Part shown: positions 8,455 through 17,340 of the stretch, piece after piece
How the letters are laid out: every line of letters starts with the position of its first letter
Position numbering within the stretch: position 1 is the first letter of the stretch
Origin: Prevotella sp.
GTDB lineage: Bacteria > Bacteroidota > Bacteroidia > Bacteroidales > Bacteroidaceae
Assembly: GCA_017410365.1 (NCBI GenBank)
Contig: JAFQQY010000026.1
Coordinates: forward strand, 1-55,668
Direction of reading: 5' to 3'
DNA: 55,668 bases
Position numbers and translations under genes: made by a program
Notes under the pieces: model-generated
What the model was told of the DNA's origin: nothing
The model's input: the letters and a program-made list of their open reading frames with translations, nothing else
Databases searched by the model: none

Positions 8455-9627
8455 TTACAGAAGTGTAGGCAATATATGGTGGAGATTGCGATAGTTGATG
8501 ATGGCAATTTCTCCCTTGTCATTCTCAAAGTCTCCAGCATAGATTACAGCTTTCTTGGAAATAGGAGTTTTTATCCATTCTGATAATTTTGATAATGTTT
8601 TCTCAAAAGAATTATGATATGTCATGGAGGACTTAATTTCAAGTGCCGTTATTTCTCCTTCTTGCTTAAGCAATATATCAACCTCATTCTGATTTGAATC
8701 TCTATAGAAATAGACTCCATTTGACAGACCTTGATTATAACGATGCTTAATTACTTCCATGACAATGAAATTCTCAAATATGGCACCGCGCATCTTGTCA
8801 CGTTCTAACTGACGAGGACTTTCTATGTCAAGGAGGTAGCATGCTATGCCTGGGTCACAGAAATATATCTTGGGACTTTTTACCAAGCGCTTGGAAATAT
8901 TTTCATAATATGGTGGGAGAAGGGTTATTATGTATGATGCTTGTAATACAGACAACCAATTAGTTACAGTCTTGCTATCTATGCCTAACTGAGATGCTAT
9001 CTCTGAAGAATTAAAAATAGAACCGATTCGAGATGCGCATAATTTCATGAAACGCATGAACTGCATTTGATCTTTTACTTTAAGAAGTTCACGGACATCG
9101 CGTTCTATGTAGGTTCTTACATATGATGGATAGAAGAAACGTGGCTTGTTCTTGTTCGCACATATTGCTGGATAGAGACCTCCAAATAGTAAATTGTCTA
9201 ATGGAAGATTTCTTGAAGTATCTTTTGTTTCTTCATAGGTCATGGGGAGAAGCTCATATATTCCAGCTCTACCTGGTAATGATTCGCAAAGTCCATGTTG
9301 CAGTTCGAAATTGGAACTGCCTGTCAAAATATACCGTTTCTCAGAGTCGTTGTCTACAATACCTTGAATATATTCAAGCAAAAGAGGTACTTTCTGTATT
9401 TCATCAATAAACATTCCTGCTGGATGTTGTTTCAGAAAAGCAACAGGGTCATTTTCGGCAAACTCGCGGACATGTACGTCTTTCAGACTATACATGGGCA
9501 TATTGGGGAACAAGTGCTTAAGCAAAGTGCTCTTGCCTGATTGGCGAGGTCCAGTAACCGATATTACTGAAAAGTATTTGTATGCCTCTGATATAAGATT
9601 TTCTATAGTCCTGTTAATATAAAACAT
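8455..9627 (-). CDS. AAA_14/DUF4143 ATPase (second)
   Basis: A 390-residue ATPase, typical length for the family. Walker A GPRQSGKST is at residues 26-34, Walker B is MFIDEIQKVP, and the sensor-like LTGSSNFEL is present. The DUF4143 part ends in a PD-(D/E)XK-like pair: NEVDILL and ALEIKSS. The protein is only distantly similar to the first ATPase although the flanking non-coding DNA is nearly identical, so the flanks were duplicated or exchanged independently of the gene. A possible -7 box TAATTTTG lies on the minus strand about 45 nt before the ATG. Function unknown; nucleic-acid-linked NTPase activity is a family-level guess. Confidence 0.88.
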   Translation of the reverse strand: MFYINRTIENLISEAYKYFSVISVTGPRQSGKSTLLKHLFPNMPMYSLKDVHVREFAENDPVAFLKQHPAGMFIDEIQKVPLLLEYIQGIVDNDSEKRYILTGSSNFELQHGLCESLPGRAGIYELLPMTYEETKDTSRNLPLDNLLFGGLYPAICANKNKPRFFYPSYVRTYIERDVRELLKVKDQMQFMRFMKLCASRIGSIFNSSEIASQLGIDSKTVTNWLSVLQASYIITLLPPYYENISKRLVKSPKIYFCDPGIACYLLDIESPRQLERDKMRGAIFENFIVMEVIKHRYNQGLSNGVYFYRDSNQNEVDILLKQEGEITALEIKSSMTYHNSFEKTLSKLSEWIKTPISKKAVIYAGDFENDKGEIAIINYRNLHHILPTLL

Positions 9628-9890
9628 ATTGTTTGGTTATGTAAATTCGGAATTGCACTCCAAAATTACATAAAATATTGCATTCTACAAGAAGGTGTTT
9701 CTGTTTTTTGAATTAATTAACCAAAATATGATGATAATTATAACCCAAATTAGTCATTAGAACGTAAATACGATATTAATAAATACTATTTGCATGTTTG
9801 TCTATTCTTTTTGGCCAAAACCACGGATTACACTAATTTTTATTAGCTGACAAGTTGTTGCTTTTAGTTGACGAGTTGACAAGTAGGACC
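9628..9890. other. Intergenic stretch upstream of ATPase 2
   Basis: No gene is seen. It holds the 5' region of the minus-strand ATPase and, from about 9850, AGTTGACAAGT/AGTTGACGAGT octamer words of the family that also occurs inside the ABC-F gene. Confidence 0.5.
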
Positions 9891-10131
9891 ACTAATTTCG
9901 CTAATTAAACGAATTAAGACAGAAGTTTTTTAAGACATAAAGACAGATTTAATACAAAGACAGGAGTACATGAGGACATAATATTTATTGCGACGCTGCG
10001 CTTCACAGATTTCATCTGTCTGTTATTTCTTTGCCTAAAATCTTAATGAATAAATTCATGCAATTTTATTCAAATAAATATCTGCAATAAATATTATGTA
10101 AGCATCTGCGAAGCTGATGAACGTAGGCGAA
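9891..10131 (+). repeat. Dispersed non-coding element, copy 3 (partial)
   Basis: About 241 bp matching the right-hand two thirds of the element; the left third with the GGAGGGG hairpin is missing, replaced by GTTGACAAGT octamers. Arms at 9976-9991 and 10084-10099 are perfect. Confidence 0.8.
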
Positions 10132-10143
10132 AAAATATTGTTT

Positions 10144-10272
10144 TCATCGTTGAGTAAGCCAATTGGATGCTAAAATCTTGTGGATGGTCAAACCGTTTAT
10201 TTGGACATCTCCTTCTTCGCCTGTCATCATAATATTTAACCAAACTGCACTAAATGGAAAGTTTTTGATGGT
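10144..10272 (-). pseudogene. Possible C-terminal gene remnant
   Basis: An open stretch of 42 sense codons on the minus strand, closed upstream by TAG at 10273-10275 and ending TGA at 10144-10146. It reads like real protein (AVWLNIMMTGEEGDVQINGL, then TIHKILASNW). It has no start codon of its own before an internal ATG pair, and repeats flank it. Probably the tail of a gene destroyed by rearrangement; the family is not recognised. Chance cannot be excluded at this length. Confidence 0.35.
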
Positions 10273-10560
10273 CTAAACATCCTTTGGGAGGGATAAGAAC
10301 AACGACGTGTTGATGAGTGTAGGCGAGTAATTAAGCGAATTTTTTATTAGTTGACAAGTTGACTTATAGTTGACAAGTTAACAAGTAGAACAACGAATTA
10401 AACGAATTAAACGAATTGTTTCTTTTTATGGAGTTAGAATTTTAGGAGTTCAGGAGTGAAGGAGTGTAGGAGTGCAGACAATAGCAGGGCAAGCTGGCTT
10501 TAATCTTTAATCTAATATCTTTTTAAAATGCAAAGTTTAACGAATTATTTTTTTTTGACT
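10273..10560. repeat. Repeat-filled gap before the cupin gene
   Basis: Contains GTTGATGAGTGTAGGCGA, GTTGACAAGT octamers, AACGAATTAAACGAATT words and GGAGTGAAGGAGTGTAGGAG octamers. No gene is visible. Confidence 0.6.
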
Positions 10561-10995
10561 ATGGATATACAATATATTAATGAAAATATGCTTTCGGTGC
10601 TGCACTGGAAGGCAAGGGAGAGTGAGCGCAAGAGGATGAACCATGACTTGCGCACGTCGGCAGAGGATAGGTCGCAAAGGATGCTGAATGCGCTGGAGCC
10701 GGGGACGGTGGTGCCAGTGCACAGGCATGTGGATACGGACGAAACGGTGATATGTCTGGAGGGCAGGCTGGAGGAGATAATATACCAGGAGCTGCCGACG
10801 ATGGATGTGGGCGGTCCGGGCAGGGAGGTGACGGAACTGCTGAGGATTGAGCTATGTCCGAGCAAGGGAAAGTATGGGGTGCAGATACCGAAAGGGGTGT
10901 GGCACTCGATAAACGTGATTGAACCTAGCACAATATTTGAGGCGAAGGATGGTCCCTTCGTGCCGGCGGAGCCGGAGGTGATTGTGGTGGTGTAG
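10561..10995 (+). CDS. WbuC-family cupin protein (copy 1)
   Basis: A 144-residue cupin of the WbuC family, small metal-binding beta-barrel proteins often found in surface polysaccharide loci; the reaction is not established. The metal motif is HRHVDTDETV (about residues 51-60), with a later His in GVWHSIN. The ATG at 10561 (MDIQYIN) is preferred to one at 10528, which would add a poly-Thr/Phe leader from an A/T-rich run just upstream. A paralogue is encoded at 52951-53355. Codon use is GC-richer than the neighbouring ATPases, so the gene does not share their origin. Confidence 0.85.
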   Translation: MDIQYINENMLSVLHWKARESERKRMNHDLRTSAEDRSQRMLNALEPGTVVPVHRHVDTDETVICLEGRLEEIIYQELPTMDVGGPGREVTELLRIELCPSKGKYGVQIPKGVWHSINVIEPSTIFEAKDGPFVPAEPEVIVVV

Positions 10996-11006
10996 GGGGC
11001 TGTTTG

Positions 11007-12131
11007 TCACAACAAAAAATCTTCAATGTTCTTTGGGGTTATAACGCAGAATGTTGATGATGGGTATGAAGAGGTAAAAGATGGTGGGCATTTTACATTG
11101 GACTTGCGATCATTCCATTTAAACTCAAAAGCTTTGATTAAACCATCTTCTTCTTCAATATAGTCAATCTCGTGTTGCTGACGTGTGCGCCAAAAGTATG
11201 ATTGGGCAAAACTGGTTTGATAAGAATTCTTCTTTAATCGTTCGGAAATAGCAAAGTTCTCCCACAGCTCGCCTACATCGGTACGATTTTCTATTTGAGC
11301 AAGATTGCCTATAATGGCGTTGCGTATTCCTAAATCCCAAAAATATATTTTACGTGAGATTTTTAACTCGTTACGATGATTGCGTGAAAAGGAATTTAGA
11401 CGGAATATGATATATGATTTCTCAAGAATATCTATATATCGCTCTACGGTTTTTGAATCAAGGCCAATAAGACCGCCAATTTCATTGTATGATACTTGGC
11501 TGCCAATCTGTAGAGCAAGTGCTTTAAGAAGACGGACAAGCTTGTCGGGCTTATTGATGCTGTCGAGAGAGAGTATGTCTTTGTATAAGTAGCTTTCTGA
11601 TAATTCTTTCAAAAGAATACGTTCGTTGCCAGGGTCGCATACCACCTCTGGATAATAACCATATATCATACGATGCGGTATTAATCTTGACTCTTCTAGA
11701 AAACTAGTGTTGTTGACCATTTCGCTAAAAGATAGTGGATACATAAGAAACTCACGCTTACGACCTGTGAGTGGCTCATTGACCTTAGCTGTCAATTCGA
11801 ATGAGCTACTGCCAGTGGCAATAACTTGAACATCTGGGACTTGGTCGATAATGAGCTTGAGACGGATTCCGACATCTTCTATGCGTTGGGCTTCGTCTAA
11901 TACAAGGATTTTTTTGTTGCCAAGTATAGTGCGAATACGAGTTGATGTCATCGATGCAAATAACTCTTGTATGTCATAGTCATCTCCATTCAACCACATT
12001 ACATCTTGGCGGTTGCTTAATATCTGTTGAAGAAGTGTTGACTTGCCAACTTGACGGGCGCCAATTATTATTATGGCTTTCTTGCTGCCAAGTAATGACA
12101 AGACATTGTCCTTTATCGTCCTTTCTATCAT
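11007..12131 (-). CDS. AAA_14/DUF4143 ATPase (third)
   Basis: A 374-residue ATPase of the same family. Walker A GARQVGKST is at residues 24-32, Walker B is ILVLDEAQ, followed by ATGSSSFEL. DUF4143 covers about residues 190-340; the PD-(D/E)XK-like motif is HEIDYIE...AFEFKWN. The upstream region has a perfect promoter (TTTG-N19-TATCTTTG) with a tandemly duplicated 25 bp unit over its -33 box. Its stop codon lies 11 nt from that of the convergent cupin gene, so no terminator separates them. Confidence 0.88.
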   Translation of the reverse strand: MIERTIKDNVLSLLGSKKAIIIIGARQVGKSTLLQQILSNRQDVMWLNGDDYDIQELFASMTSTRIRTILGNKKILVLDEAQRIEDVGIRLKLIIDQVPDVQVIATGSSSFELTAKVNEPLTGRKREFLMYPLSFSEMVNNTSFLEESRLIPHRMIYGYYPEVVCDPGNERILLKELSESYLYKDILSLDSINKPDKLVRLLKALALQIGSQVSYNEIGGLIGLDSKTVERYIDILEKSYIIFRLNSFSRNHRNELKISRKIYFWDLGIRNAIIGNLAQIENRTDVGELWENFAISERLKKNSYQTSFAQSYFWRTRQQHEIDYIEEEDGLIKAFEFKWNDRKSNVKCPPSFTSSYPSSTFCVITPKNIEDFLL

Positions 12132-12156
12132 AATAATGTAATTACAATTATGACTG

Positions 12157-12187
12157 CAAAGATATAAAAAAAAGCGTTAATTCCAAA
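12157..12187 (-). promoter_or_regulatory. Promoter of the third DUF4143 ATPase
   Basis: On the minus strand TTTG (12184-12187), 19 nt, then TATCTTTG (12157-12164). The -33 box is part of the first repeat unit described next. Confidence 0.75.
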
Positions 12188-12235
12188 AATGTTATGACTT
12201 TTTCGGAATCAATTCCAAAAATGTTATGACTTTTT
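12179..12235 (-). repeat. Duplicated 25 bp unit upstream of the third ATPase
   Basis: Two identical 25 bp units (12179-12203 and 12211-12235; 32 bp period), each AAAAAGTCATAACATTTTTG plus GAATT on the minus strand. The proximal copy carries the -33 box. A 32 bp period is close to three helix turns, as for tandem operator sites. Confidence 0.75.
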
Positions 12236-12514
12236 TGGATTATGGTGGTTTCTTTTATGGAATTAGGGGAGTAATTAGATGAGAGAGAAGCCCCCCTCCA
12301 ACTCCCCCTTGGGGGAGGGACTTAGAAGGCATTTGTATGGATAGCAAACAAACAAAAGTGGTTAGCGGAATAAACTTTTTGTTGAAAAAATCGTTTATTG
12401 AAATAAATGTTTTTATCATTTGCAGACAAATGTATATTGATGGGCCAGAAATGAAGAACTGAAGAATGAAAGACTTTTGTCTTTCGGTCTTAAAAAGAAA
12501 ATTGTCATTGGAAA
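12236..12514. other. Intergenic stretch before the PD-(D/E)XK ATPase
   Basis: No gene. A C-rich hairpin (CCCTCCAACTCCCCC-TTGGGGGAGGG, about 12293-12318) is the only clear structure. Confidence 0.5.
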
Positions 12515-12546
12515 TTTGGTGATTTTATTTAATGTTTGTACTTTTG
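12515..12546 (+). promoter_or_regulatory. Promoter of the AAA-ATPase-like gene
   Basis: TTTG at 12515-12518, exactly 20 nt, then TACTTTTG at 12539-12546. Transcription would start near 12552, which excludes any start codon upstream of the ATG at 12563. Confidence 0.75.
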
Positions 12547-12562
12547 TATTCTGGTTAATGCA

Positions 12563-14122
12563 ATGGTTATGAAATTTCCTATTGGTATACAGTCGTTTGA
12601 ATGTTTGAGAAGCGAAGGTTTTGTCTATGTAGACAAGACCGCTCTTGTCAAGAAGTTGGTGTCTGAGGGTAAGTGTTATTTCCTCAGTCGTCCTCGTCGC
12701 TTCGGCAAGAGTCTGCTGATGTCAACCATCGAGGCGTATTTCAAAGGAAAGAAGCATCTGTTTGAGGGCTTGGCCATGGCAGAACTGGAAACGGAGTGGA
12801 AGGAGCATCCCGTGCTGCACCTGGACTTGAATGCCAAGCCATATACAAAGTTGCAAGACTTGTACGACTTGCTTGATGACCAGCTGACATATTATGAGCG
12901 TCAATATGACAGCATTGCAACAGACAAAAGTCCGGAAGGACGCTTTCGCCAACTAATCCGCTCTGCAAAACAAAAGACAGGCAGAGGTGCCGTCGTGCTC
13001 GTTGACGAATACGACAAGCCTATATTGCAGGCCATTGGAAACGAACCGTTGCAGGATGAGTTCCGCAATGCGCTGAAGGCTTTCTATGGTGTATTGAAAA
13101 GTGCTGATGCAGACCTAAGGTTTACTCTGCTTACAGGTGTTACCAAGTTCGGAAAGGTGAGTGTGTTCAGCGATTTGAATAACTTGGAAGACATATCCAT
13201 GAACCACTGTTATAGTAATGTCTGTGGTATATCTGAAGATGAGCTGCATGAATATTTTGATACGGAGATAGGAGAGCTTGCCAAATGTAATAATCAGACT
13301 AAAGACGAGGCTTATAAAGAACTAGGACGCAGATATGACGGATATCACTTCTGTGAAAGTTCACAAGGAATGTATAATCCTTTTAGCGTTTTGCTTACTT
13401 TGAAAAACAGCAAATATGGCAACTACTGGTTTGCTACCGGTACGCCGACCTATCTTGTGGAGTTGCTGAAGAAGAACGACTTCAAACTTGATGAGTTCTC
13501 TAATCTTGAGGTTAGTCAGGACGAACTAGACAGTATCCATCAGGCGGACATCAATCCTATTCCCGTACTTTTCCAGAGCGGTTATCTCACGATAAAGGAT
13601 TATCAGGAGCGTTTTAAGCTGTATGTCTTAGACTTCCCTAACGAAGAGGTTAGAGAAGGCTTTGTGAAGTTCTTACTTCCGTATTATACAAAATTGAAAG
13701 AGCAACAGACACAGACTTTAATCAGTAAGTTCATTTTGTCTCTTGAACGTGGTGATGCCGACACCTTCATGCAGCTGATGCAGTCGCTGATGGCTGGTAC
13801 TCCATACGAGTTGATTCGTGAACTGGAGAATCATTATCAGAACGTGATGTATATCATTACAAAGTTGATGGGATTCTATATTCAGGCGGAATACCGTACA
13901 TCAAACGGGCGCATAGACTTGATGATTGGCACTGACAAGTATGTTTATGTCATCGAACTGAAGTTTAACGGAACGGCAGAAGAGGCACTGAAGCAGATTG
14001 AAGAAAAGAACTACACCTTGCCATTCGCTATAGATGACAGGCAGATTATCAAGATCGGAGCTAATGTTTCTGGTGAAACAAGAAATCTGGAAGAGTGGAG
14101 GATTGAAAAAATGAAGGATTAA
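12563..14122 (+). CDS. AAA-ATPase-like protein with PD-(D/E)XK nuclease-like tail
   Basis: A 519-residue protein of the AAA-ATPase_like plus PDDEXK_9 type, another expanded Bacteroidota family of unknown function. The N-terminal FPIGIQSFECLR and YVDKTALV signature leads into Walker A SRPRRFGKS (residues 42-50) and Walker B VVLVDEYDKPI. A long helical middle is followed by the nuclease-like motif GRIDLMI...VIELKFN near residues 450-475. The ATG at 12563 is favoured because the promoter overlaps earlier candidates; an ATG at 12569 is equally possible. It belongs to a different family from the four DUF4143 proteins but shares the ATPase plus PD-(D/E)XK layout. Confidence 0.88.
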   Translation: MVMKFPIGIQSFECLRSEGFVYVDKTALVKKLVSEGKCYFLSRPRRFGKSLLMSTIEAYFKGKKHLFEGLAMAELETEWKEHPVLHLDLNAKPYTKLQDLYDLLDDQLTYYERQYDSIATDKSPEGRFRQLIRSAKQKTGRGAVVLVDEYDKPILQAIGNEPLQDEFRNALKAFYGVLKSADADLRFTLLTGVTKFGKVSVFSDLNNLEDISMNHCYSNVCGISEDELHEYFDTEIGELAKCNNQTKDEAYKELGRRYDGYHFCESSQGMYNPFSVLLTLKNSKYGNYWFATGTPTYLVELLKKNDFKLDEFSNLEVSQDELDSIHQADINPIPVLFQSGYLTIKDYQERFKLYVLDFPNEEVREGFVKFLLPYYTKLKEQQTQTLISKFILSLERGDADTFMQLMQSLMAGTPYELIRELENHYQNVMYIITKLMGFYIQAEYRTSNGRIDLMIGTDKYVYVIELKFNGTAEEALKQIEEKNYTLPFAIDDRQIIKIGANVSGETRNLEEWRIEKMKD

Positions 14123-14139
14123 AGAATTGAAAAATTGAA

Positions 14140-14274
14140 GAAGCGTATGTTGATGGGTACAATTCTGTTGTATATGAGGACTTTGTGAAAAAAATGAAAC
14201 TAGCAGGATTGGACACAGAAGTCATTTCGAAGGCGACAGGACTGTCTGCCGATGTAGTAGAGGGAATCAACTGA
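14140..14274 (+). pseudogene. C-terminal remnant of an Rpn-type PD-(D/E)XK transposase-nuclease
   Basis: An open stretch of 44 sense codons with no proper start reads EAYVDGYNSVVYEDFVKKMK and then LAGLDTEVISKATGLSADVV. This closely resembles the C-terminal tail of Rpn-family recombination-promoting nucleases, which end in a short HTH-like 'ISKxTGLSxExI' segment. The body of the gene is missing; DNA just upstream is GAATTGAAAAATTGAAGAA repeat. The gene was probably deleted or displaced when repeats expanded behind the ATPase. Confidence 0.5.
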
Positions 14275-14292
14275 CTCTAAAATCCTAAAAAT

Positions 14293-14323
14293 AAGAAAGG
14301 CTTCCGATTTGGAAGCCTTTCTT
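14293..14323 (-). terminator. Terminator of tRNA-Gln
   Basis: Perfect 13 bp arms AAGAAAGGCTTCC / GGAAGCCTTTCTT around a 5 nt loop. On the minus strand it is followed by ATTTTTAGG, a short T-run, directly downstream of the tRNA gene. Confidence 0.85.
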
Positions 14324-14326
14324 GTG

Positions 14327-14397
14327 TTGGGGTATCCGGACTCGAACCAGAAAAGGCAGGACCAGAATCTGCAGTGTTACCATTACACCATACCCCA
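14327..14397 (-). tRNA. tRNA-Gln (anticodon CUG)
   Basis: On the minus strand the acceptor arms TGGGGTA and TACCCCA pair perfectly. The D-arm reads GGTGTAATGGTAACAC, the anticodon loop TTCTGGT gives CUG (Gln), and the T-arm contains GGTTCGAGTCC. The discriminator base is A; CCA is not encoded. The stem below the loop has one A-C mismatch by my pairing. A strong terminator follows at once. Confidence 0.93.
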
Positions 14398-14618
14398 ATG
14401 CCGTTGTGCAAGAAGCTTGTTGCTTGATTGCGGGTGCAAAGTTACTGCTTTTTCTTAAACCTGCAAAATTTTTTCGCTCTTTTTTTATCAAATAGCATAA
14501 AAAACTTCTTTTTGTGACCTTTTAGGCTGTGATGCGGTTGGGAAAGTGGGGCTTCTTGATTGCGAATTGCTAATAAATCTCAATTTATTTTGTCGTTATC
14601 ATGATTTGCATTAACTTT

Positions 14619-14967
14619 GCAGAAAGATTAGCTGCACTCGGCAATTTCAAAGTAAAGCTTTGATTGCGCTCGTTTGCAAATCTATTGCAGAAAGATTAGC
14701 TGCACTCGGCAATTTCAAAGTAACTTTGATTGCTCTCGTTTGCAAATCTATTGCAGAAAGATTAGCTGCACTCGGCAATTTCAAAGTAAAACTTTGATTG
14801 CTCTCGTTTGCAAATCTATTGCAGAAAGATTAGCTGCACTCGGCAATTTCAAAGTAAAGCTTTGATTGCGCTCGTTTGCAAATCTATTGCAGAAAGATTA
14901 GCTGCACTCGGCAATTTCAAAGTAAAGCTTTGATTGCACTCGTTTGCAAATCTTTTGCAGAAAGAAT
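14619..14967 (+). repeat. Five-copy 66-68 bp tandem array upstream of rsfS
   Basis: Units start at 14619, 14687, 14753, 14821 and 14889 (68, 66, 68, 68, 68 bp), with a truncated sixth start at 14957. Each begins GCAGAAAGATTAGCTGCACT, continues with CGGCAATTTCAAAGTAA and ends CGTTTGCAAATCTATT. The first junction reads TAACTTTG (14612-14619), a perfect -7 box, and the last reads TCTTTTGC. The array looks like a multiplied promoter/5' region. Copies differ only by a few bases. Confidence 0.9.
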
Positions 14968-14989
14968 TTAAAGTACATATTTATATTTG

Positions 14990-15349
14990 ATGGAACAGAC
15001 AAAACAATTAGTTCAAACAATTACAGAAGGAATTCAGGAAAAGAAAGGAAGCGGAATTGTAATAGCAGACCTCACAAAGATAACAGGCGCAATATGTCGC
15101 TATTTTATTGTATGTCAGGGTTCTTCGCCGGCACAGGTGGAGGCGATAGCCGAATCAGTGGGCGACTTCGCCAGACTGAAGCTGGGCGAGAAACCTAGTC
15201 GTGTGGCAGGACTCGAGAATGCCCAGTGGGTGGCAATGGACTATGGTGATGTCATGGTGCATATTTTCTTGCCCGATGTGCGCGAATATTATGATTTGGA
15301 GCATCTTTGGGATGATGCACCGCTAACTAAAATAGCAGATTTAGACTAA
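14990..15349 (+). CDS. rsfS: Ribosome silencing factor RsfS
   Basis: A 119-residue Iojap/RsfS protein. The family binds ribosomal protein uL14 and blocks joining of the subunits, lowering translation when nutrients are short. The domain spans nearly the whole protein: VIADLTKIT, YFIVCQGSSPAQVEAI, and WVAMDYGDVMVHIF with the conserved Asp-Tyr-Gly-Asp. The ATG at 14990 is chosen over a TTG at 14987. The stop overlaps the ftsH start by one base (TAATG), so the two are translationally coupled, and expression of both depends on the repeat array upstream. Confidence 0.93.
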   Translation: MEQTKQLVQTITEGIQEKKGSGIVIADLTKITGAICRYFIVCQGSSPAQVEAIAESVGDFARLKLGEKPSRVAGLENAQWVAMDYGDVMVHIFLPDVREYYDLEHLWDDAPLTKIADLD

Positions 15350-17340
15350 TGGCAGATAATAATAACCAGCAAAATGCTCCTAAGATGCCTAAGTTCAACA
15401 TGAGTTGGATTTATGCTATTGTGATTGTGGTTCTGATGGGACTGTATTTCACAAAGGGAGGTGTGCAGTCGAGCATAGAGACCGAGTCGACATATTACAA
15501 CTTCAAGAATATGGTGATGAAGGGCTATGCCGAGAAGATTGTTGTTAACAAAGAGCAGAATGTGCTGCACATGTATGTCAAGCCGCAGTATATTCGCGAA
15601 GTGTTCAAGCAAGGAGTGGATCAGACCGGCAAGGAACCTACTGTCAAGGTGCAGTTCGGGTCGGTTGACCAGGTGGAGGAGTTTATCGAGACTGCCCGTG
15701 CTGAGAATAAGTTTACAGGCGATTATAGTTACGACAACAAGAAAGAAGACGATTTCCTGAGCATGCTGCTTTGGAACCTGTTGCCTATCGTCGTACTGGT
15801 TGGCCTTTGGGTCTTCATCATGCGCCGCATGAGCGGTGGCAGTGGCGGTCCGGGTGGCGTGTTCAACGTAGGCAAGAGCAAGGCCAAGATGTATGAGAAG
15901 GGTGGCGAGCTGAACATCACGTTTAAGGACGTGGCAGGTCAGGAGGGTGCCAAGCAGGAGGTGCAGGAGATTGTTGACTTCCTGAAGAATCCTCATAAAT
16001 ATACAGACCTGGGAGGAAAGATTCCAAAGGGAGCGTTGCTTGTTGGTCCTCCGGGAACTGGTAAGACTCTGCTTGCCAAGGCTGTGGCAGGCGAGGCGGG
16101 CGTGCCGTTCTTCTCAATGAGCGGTTCCGACTTTGTAGAGATGTTCGTGGGAGTAGGTGCGAGTCGTGTTCGCGACCTGTTTACTCAGGCAAAGGCAAAG
16201 TCGCCATGTATAATATTCATCGACGAGATAGATGCTGTAGGTCGTGCGCGTAGCAAGAATCCTTCGATGGGAGGAAATGATGAGCGTGAGAACACGCTAA
16301 ATGCTTTGCTGACGGAGATGGACGGATTTGGTACGAACAGTGGCGTGATTATACTTGCTGCCACCAACCGTGCCGACATTCTGGACTCTGCTCTGCTTCG
16401 TGCAGGACGTTTTGACCGTCAGATACATGTTGACTTGCCTGACTTGAATGAGCGCAAGGAGATATTCAGAGTGCATCTTGGTCCGGTGAAGATTGACGAG
16501 ACCGTGGATATTGACTTCCTGGCACGTCAGACTCCGGGCTTCTCTGGTGCCGATATTGCCAATGTATGTAATGAGGCTGCCCTTATAGCGGCACGCCATA
16601 ACAGTCAGTCGGTGGGCAAGCAGGATTTCCTTGATGCCGTAGACCGTATCATTGGTGGTCTGGAGAAGAAGACCAAGGTGATGACTGCCGACGAGAAGCG
16701 TGCGATAGCCATCCATGAGGCTGGTCATGCTACTATCTCATGGTTTACAGAACATGCCAATCCGCTGGTTAAGGTGAGCATTGTGCCGCGTGGACGTGCG
16801 CTTGGTGCTGCATGGTATTTGCCCGAAGAGCGCCAGATAACCACTAAGGATGCCATGCTTGACGAGATTTGTTCGTTGCTTGGCGGACGTGCTGCCGAGG
16901 AACTGTTTATCGGAAAGGTGTCTACTGGAGCGATGAACGACCTGGAGCGTGTCACCAAGAGCGCTTACGGAATGATAGCATATGCAGGCATGAGTGATAA
17001 GTTGCCAAACATCTGCTACTACAACAACACGGAGTATCAGTTCCAGCGTCCTTACAGTGAGACAACGGCAAAGGTTATGGACGATGAAGTATTGCGAATG
17101 GTAAACGAACAGTATGAACGTGCCAAGCAGATCCTGACAGAGCATAAGGACGGACATGCGGAACTGGCACAGTTGCTCGTTGACCGTGAGGTGATATTTG
17201 CCGACGACGTGGAGCGCATCTTTGGCAAGCGTCCATGGGCGAGTCGTGCAGAAGAACTGCTTGAGGCTCAGCAGCGTGCCGAGGCTGAGGCTATGGCAAA
17301 GCGCAGGGCTGAGGAACTGGGGCTTGAGTTTAAGGAGTGA
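15349..17340 (+). CDS. ftsH: ATP-dependent zinc metalloprotease FtsH
   Basis: A 663-residue membrane-anchored AAA+ protease that degrades misfolded membrane proteins and regulatory proteins. Membrane spans lie near residues 16-35 and 132-152, with a periplasmic domain between. The AAA module has Walker A GPPGTGKT (233-240), Walker B IIFIDEID and the second region of homology ending LLRAGRFDR. The zinc site is HEAGH at 456-460. It is full-length and intact, with an Ala/Glu-rich C-terminal helix. Directly behind the stop codon are three 49 bp hairpin repeats before cdsA. Confidence 0.97.
   Translation: MADNNNQQNAPKMPKFNMSWIYAIVIVVLMGLYFTKGGVQSSIETESTYYNFKNMVMKGYAEKIVVNKEQNVLHMYVKPQYIREVFKQGVDQTGKEPTVKVQFGSVDQVEEFIETARAENKFTGDYSYDNKKEDDFLSMLLWNLLPIVVLVGLWVFIMRRMSGGSGGPGGVFNVGKSKAKMYEKGGELNITFKDVAGQEGAKQEVQEIVDFLKNPHKYTDLGGKIPKGALLVGPPGTGKTLLAKAVAGEAGVPFFSMSGSDFVEMFVGVGASRVRDLFTQAKAKSPCIIFIDEIDAVGRARSKNPSMGGNDERENTLNALLTEMDGFGTNSGVIILAATNRADILDSALLRAGRFDRQIHVDLPDLNERKEIFRVHLGPVKIDETVDIDFLARQTPGFSGADIANVCNEAALIAARHNSQSVGKQDFLDAVDRIIGGLEKKTKVMTADEKRAIAIHEAGHATISWFTEHANPLVKVSIVPRGRALGAAWYLPEERQITTKDAMLDEICSLLGGRAAEELFIGKVSTGAMNDLERVTKSAYGMIAYAGMSDKLPNICYYNNTEYQFQRPYSETTAKVMDDEVLRMVNEQYERAKQILTEHKDGHAELAQLLVDREVIFADDVERIFGKRPWASRAEELLEAQQRAEAEAMAKRRAEELGLEFKE

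Noticed and set aside
14674-14865. A small ORF with a repeated peptide within the 68 bp array
   Set aside because: It only reflects translation of the tandem repeat; no start signals or family, and the region carries promoter boxes.
14619-14967. A CRISPR-like array of regularly spaced repeats
   Set aside because: The 68 bp units are near-identical along their whole length; there are no distinct spacers and no cas genes.
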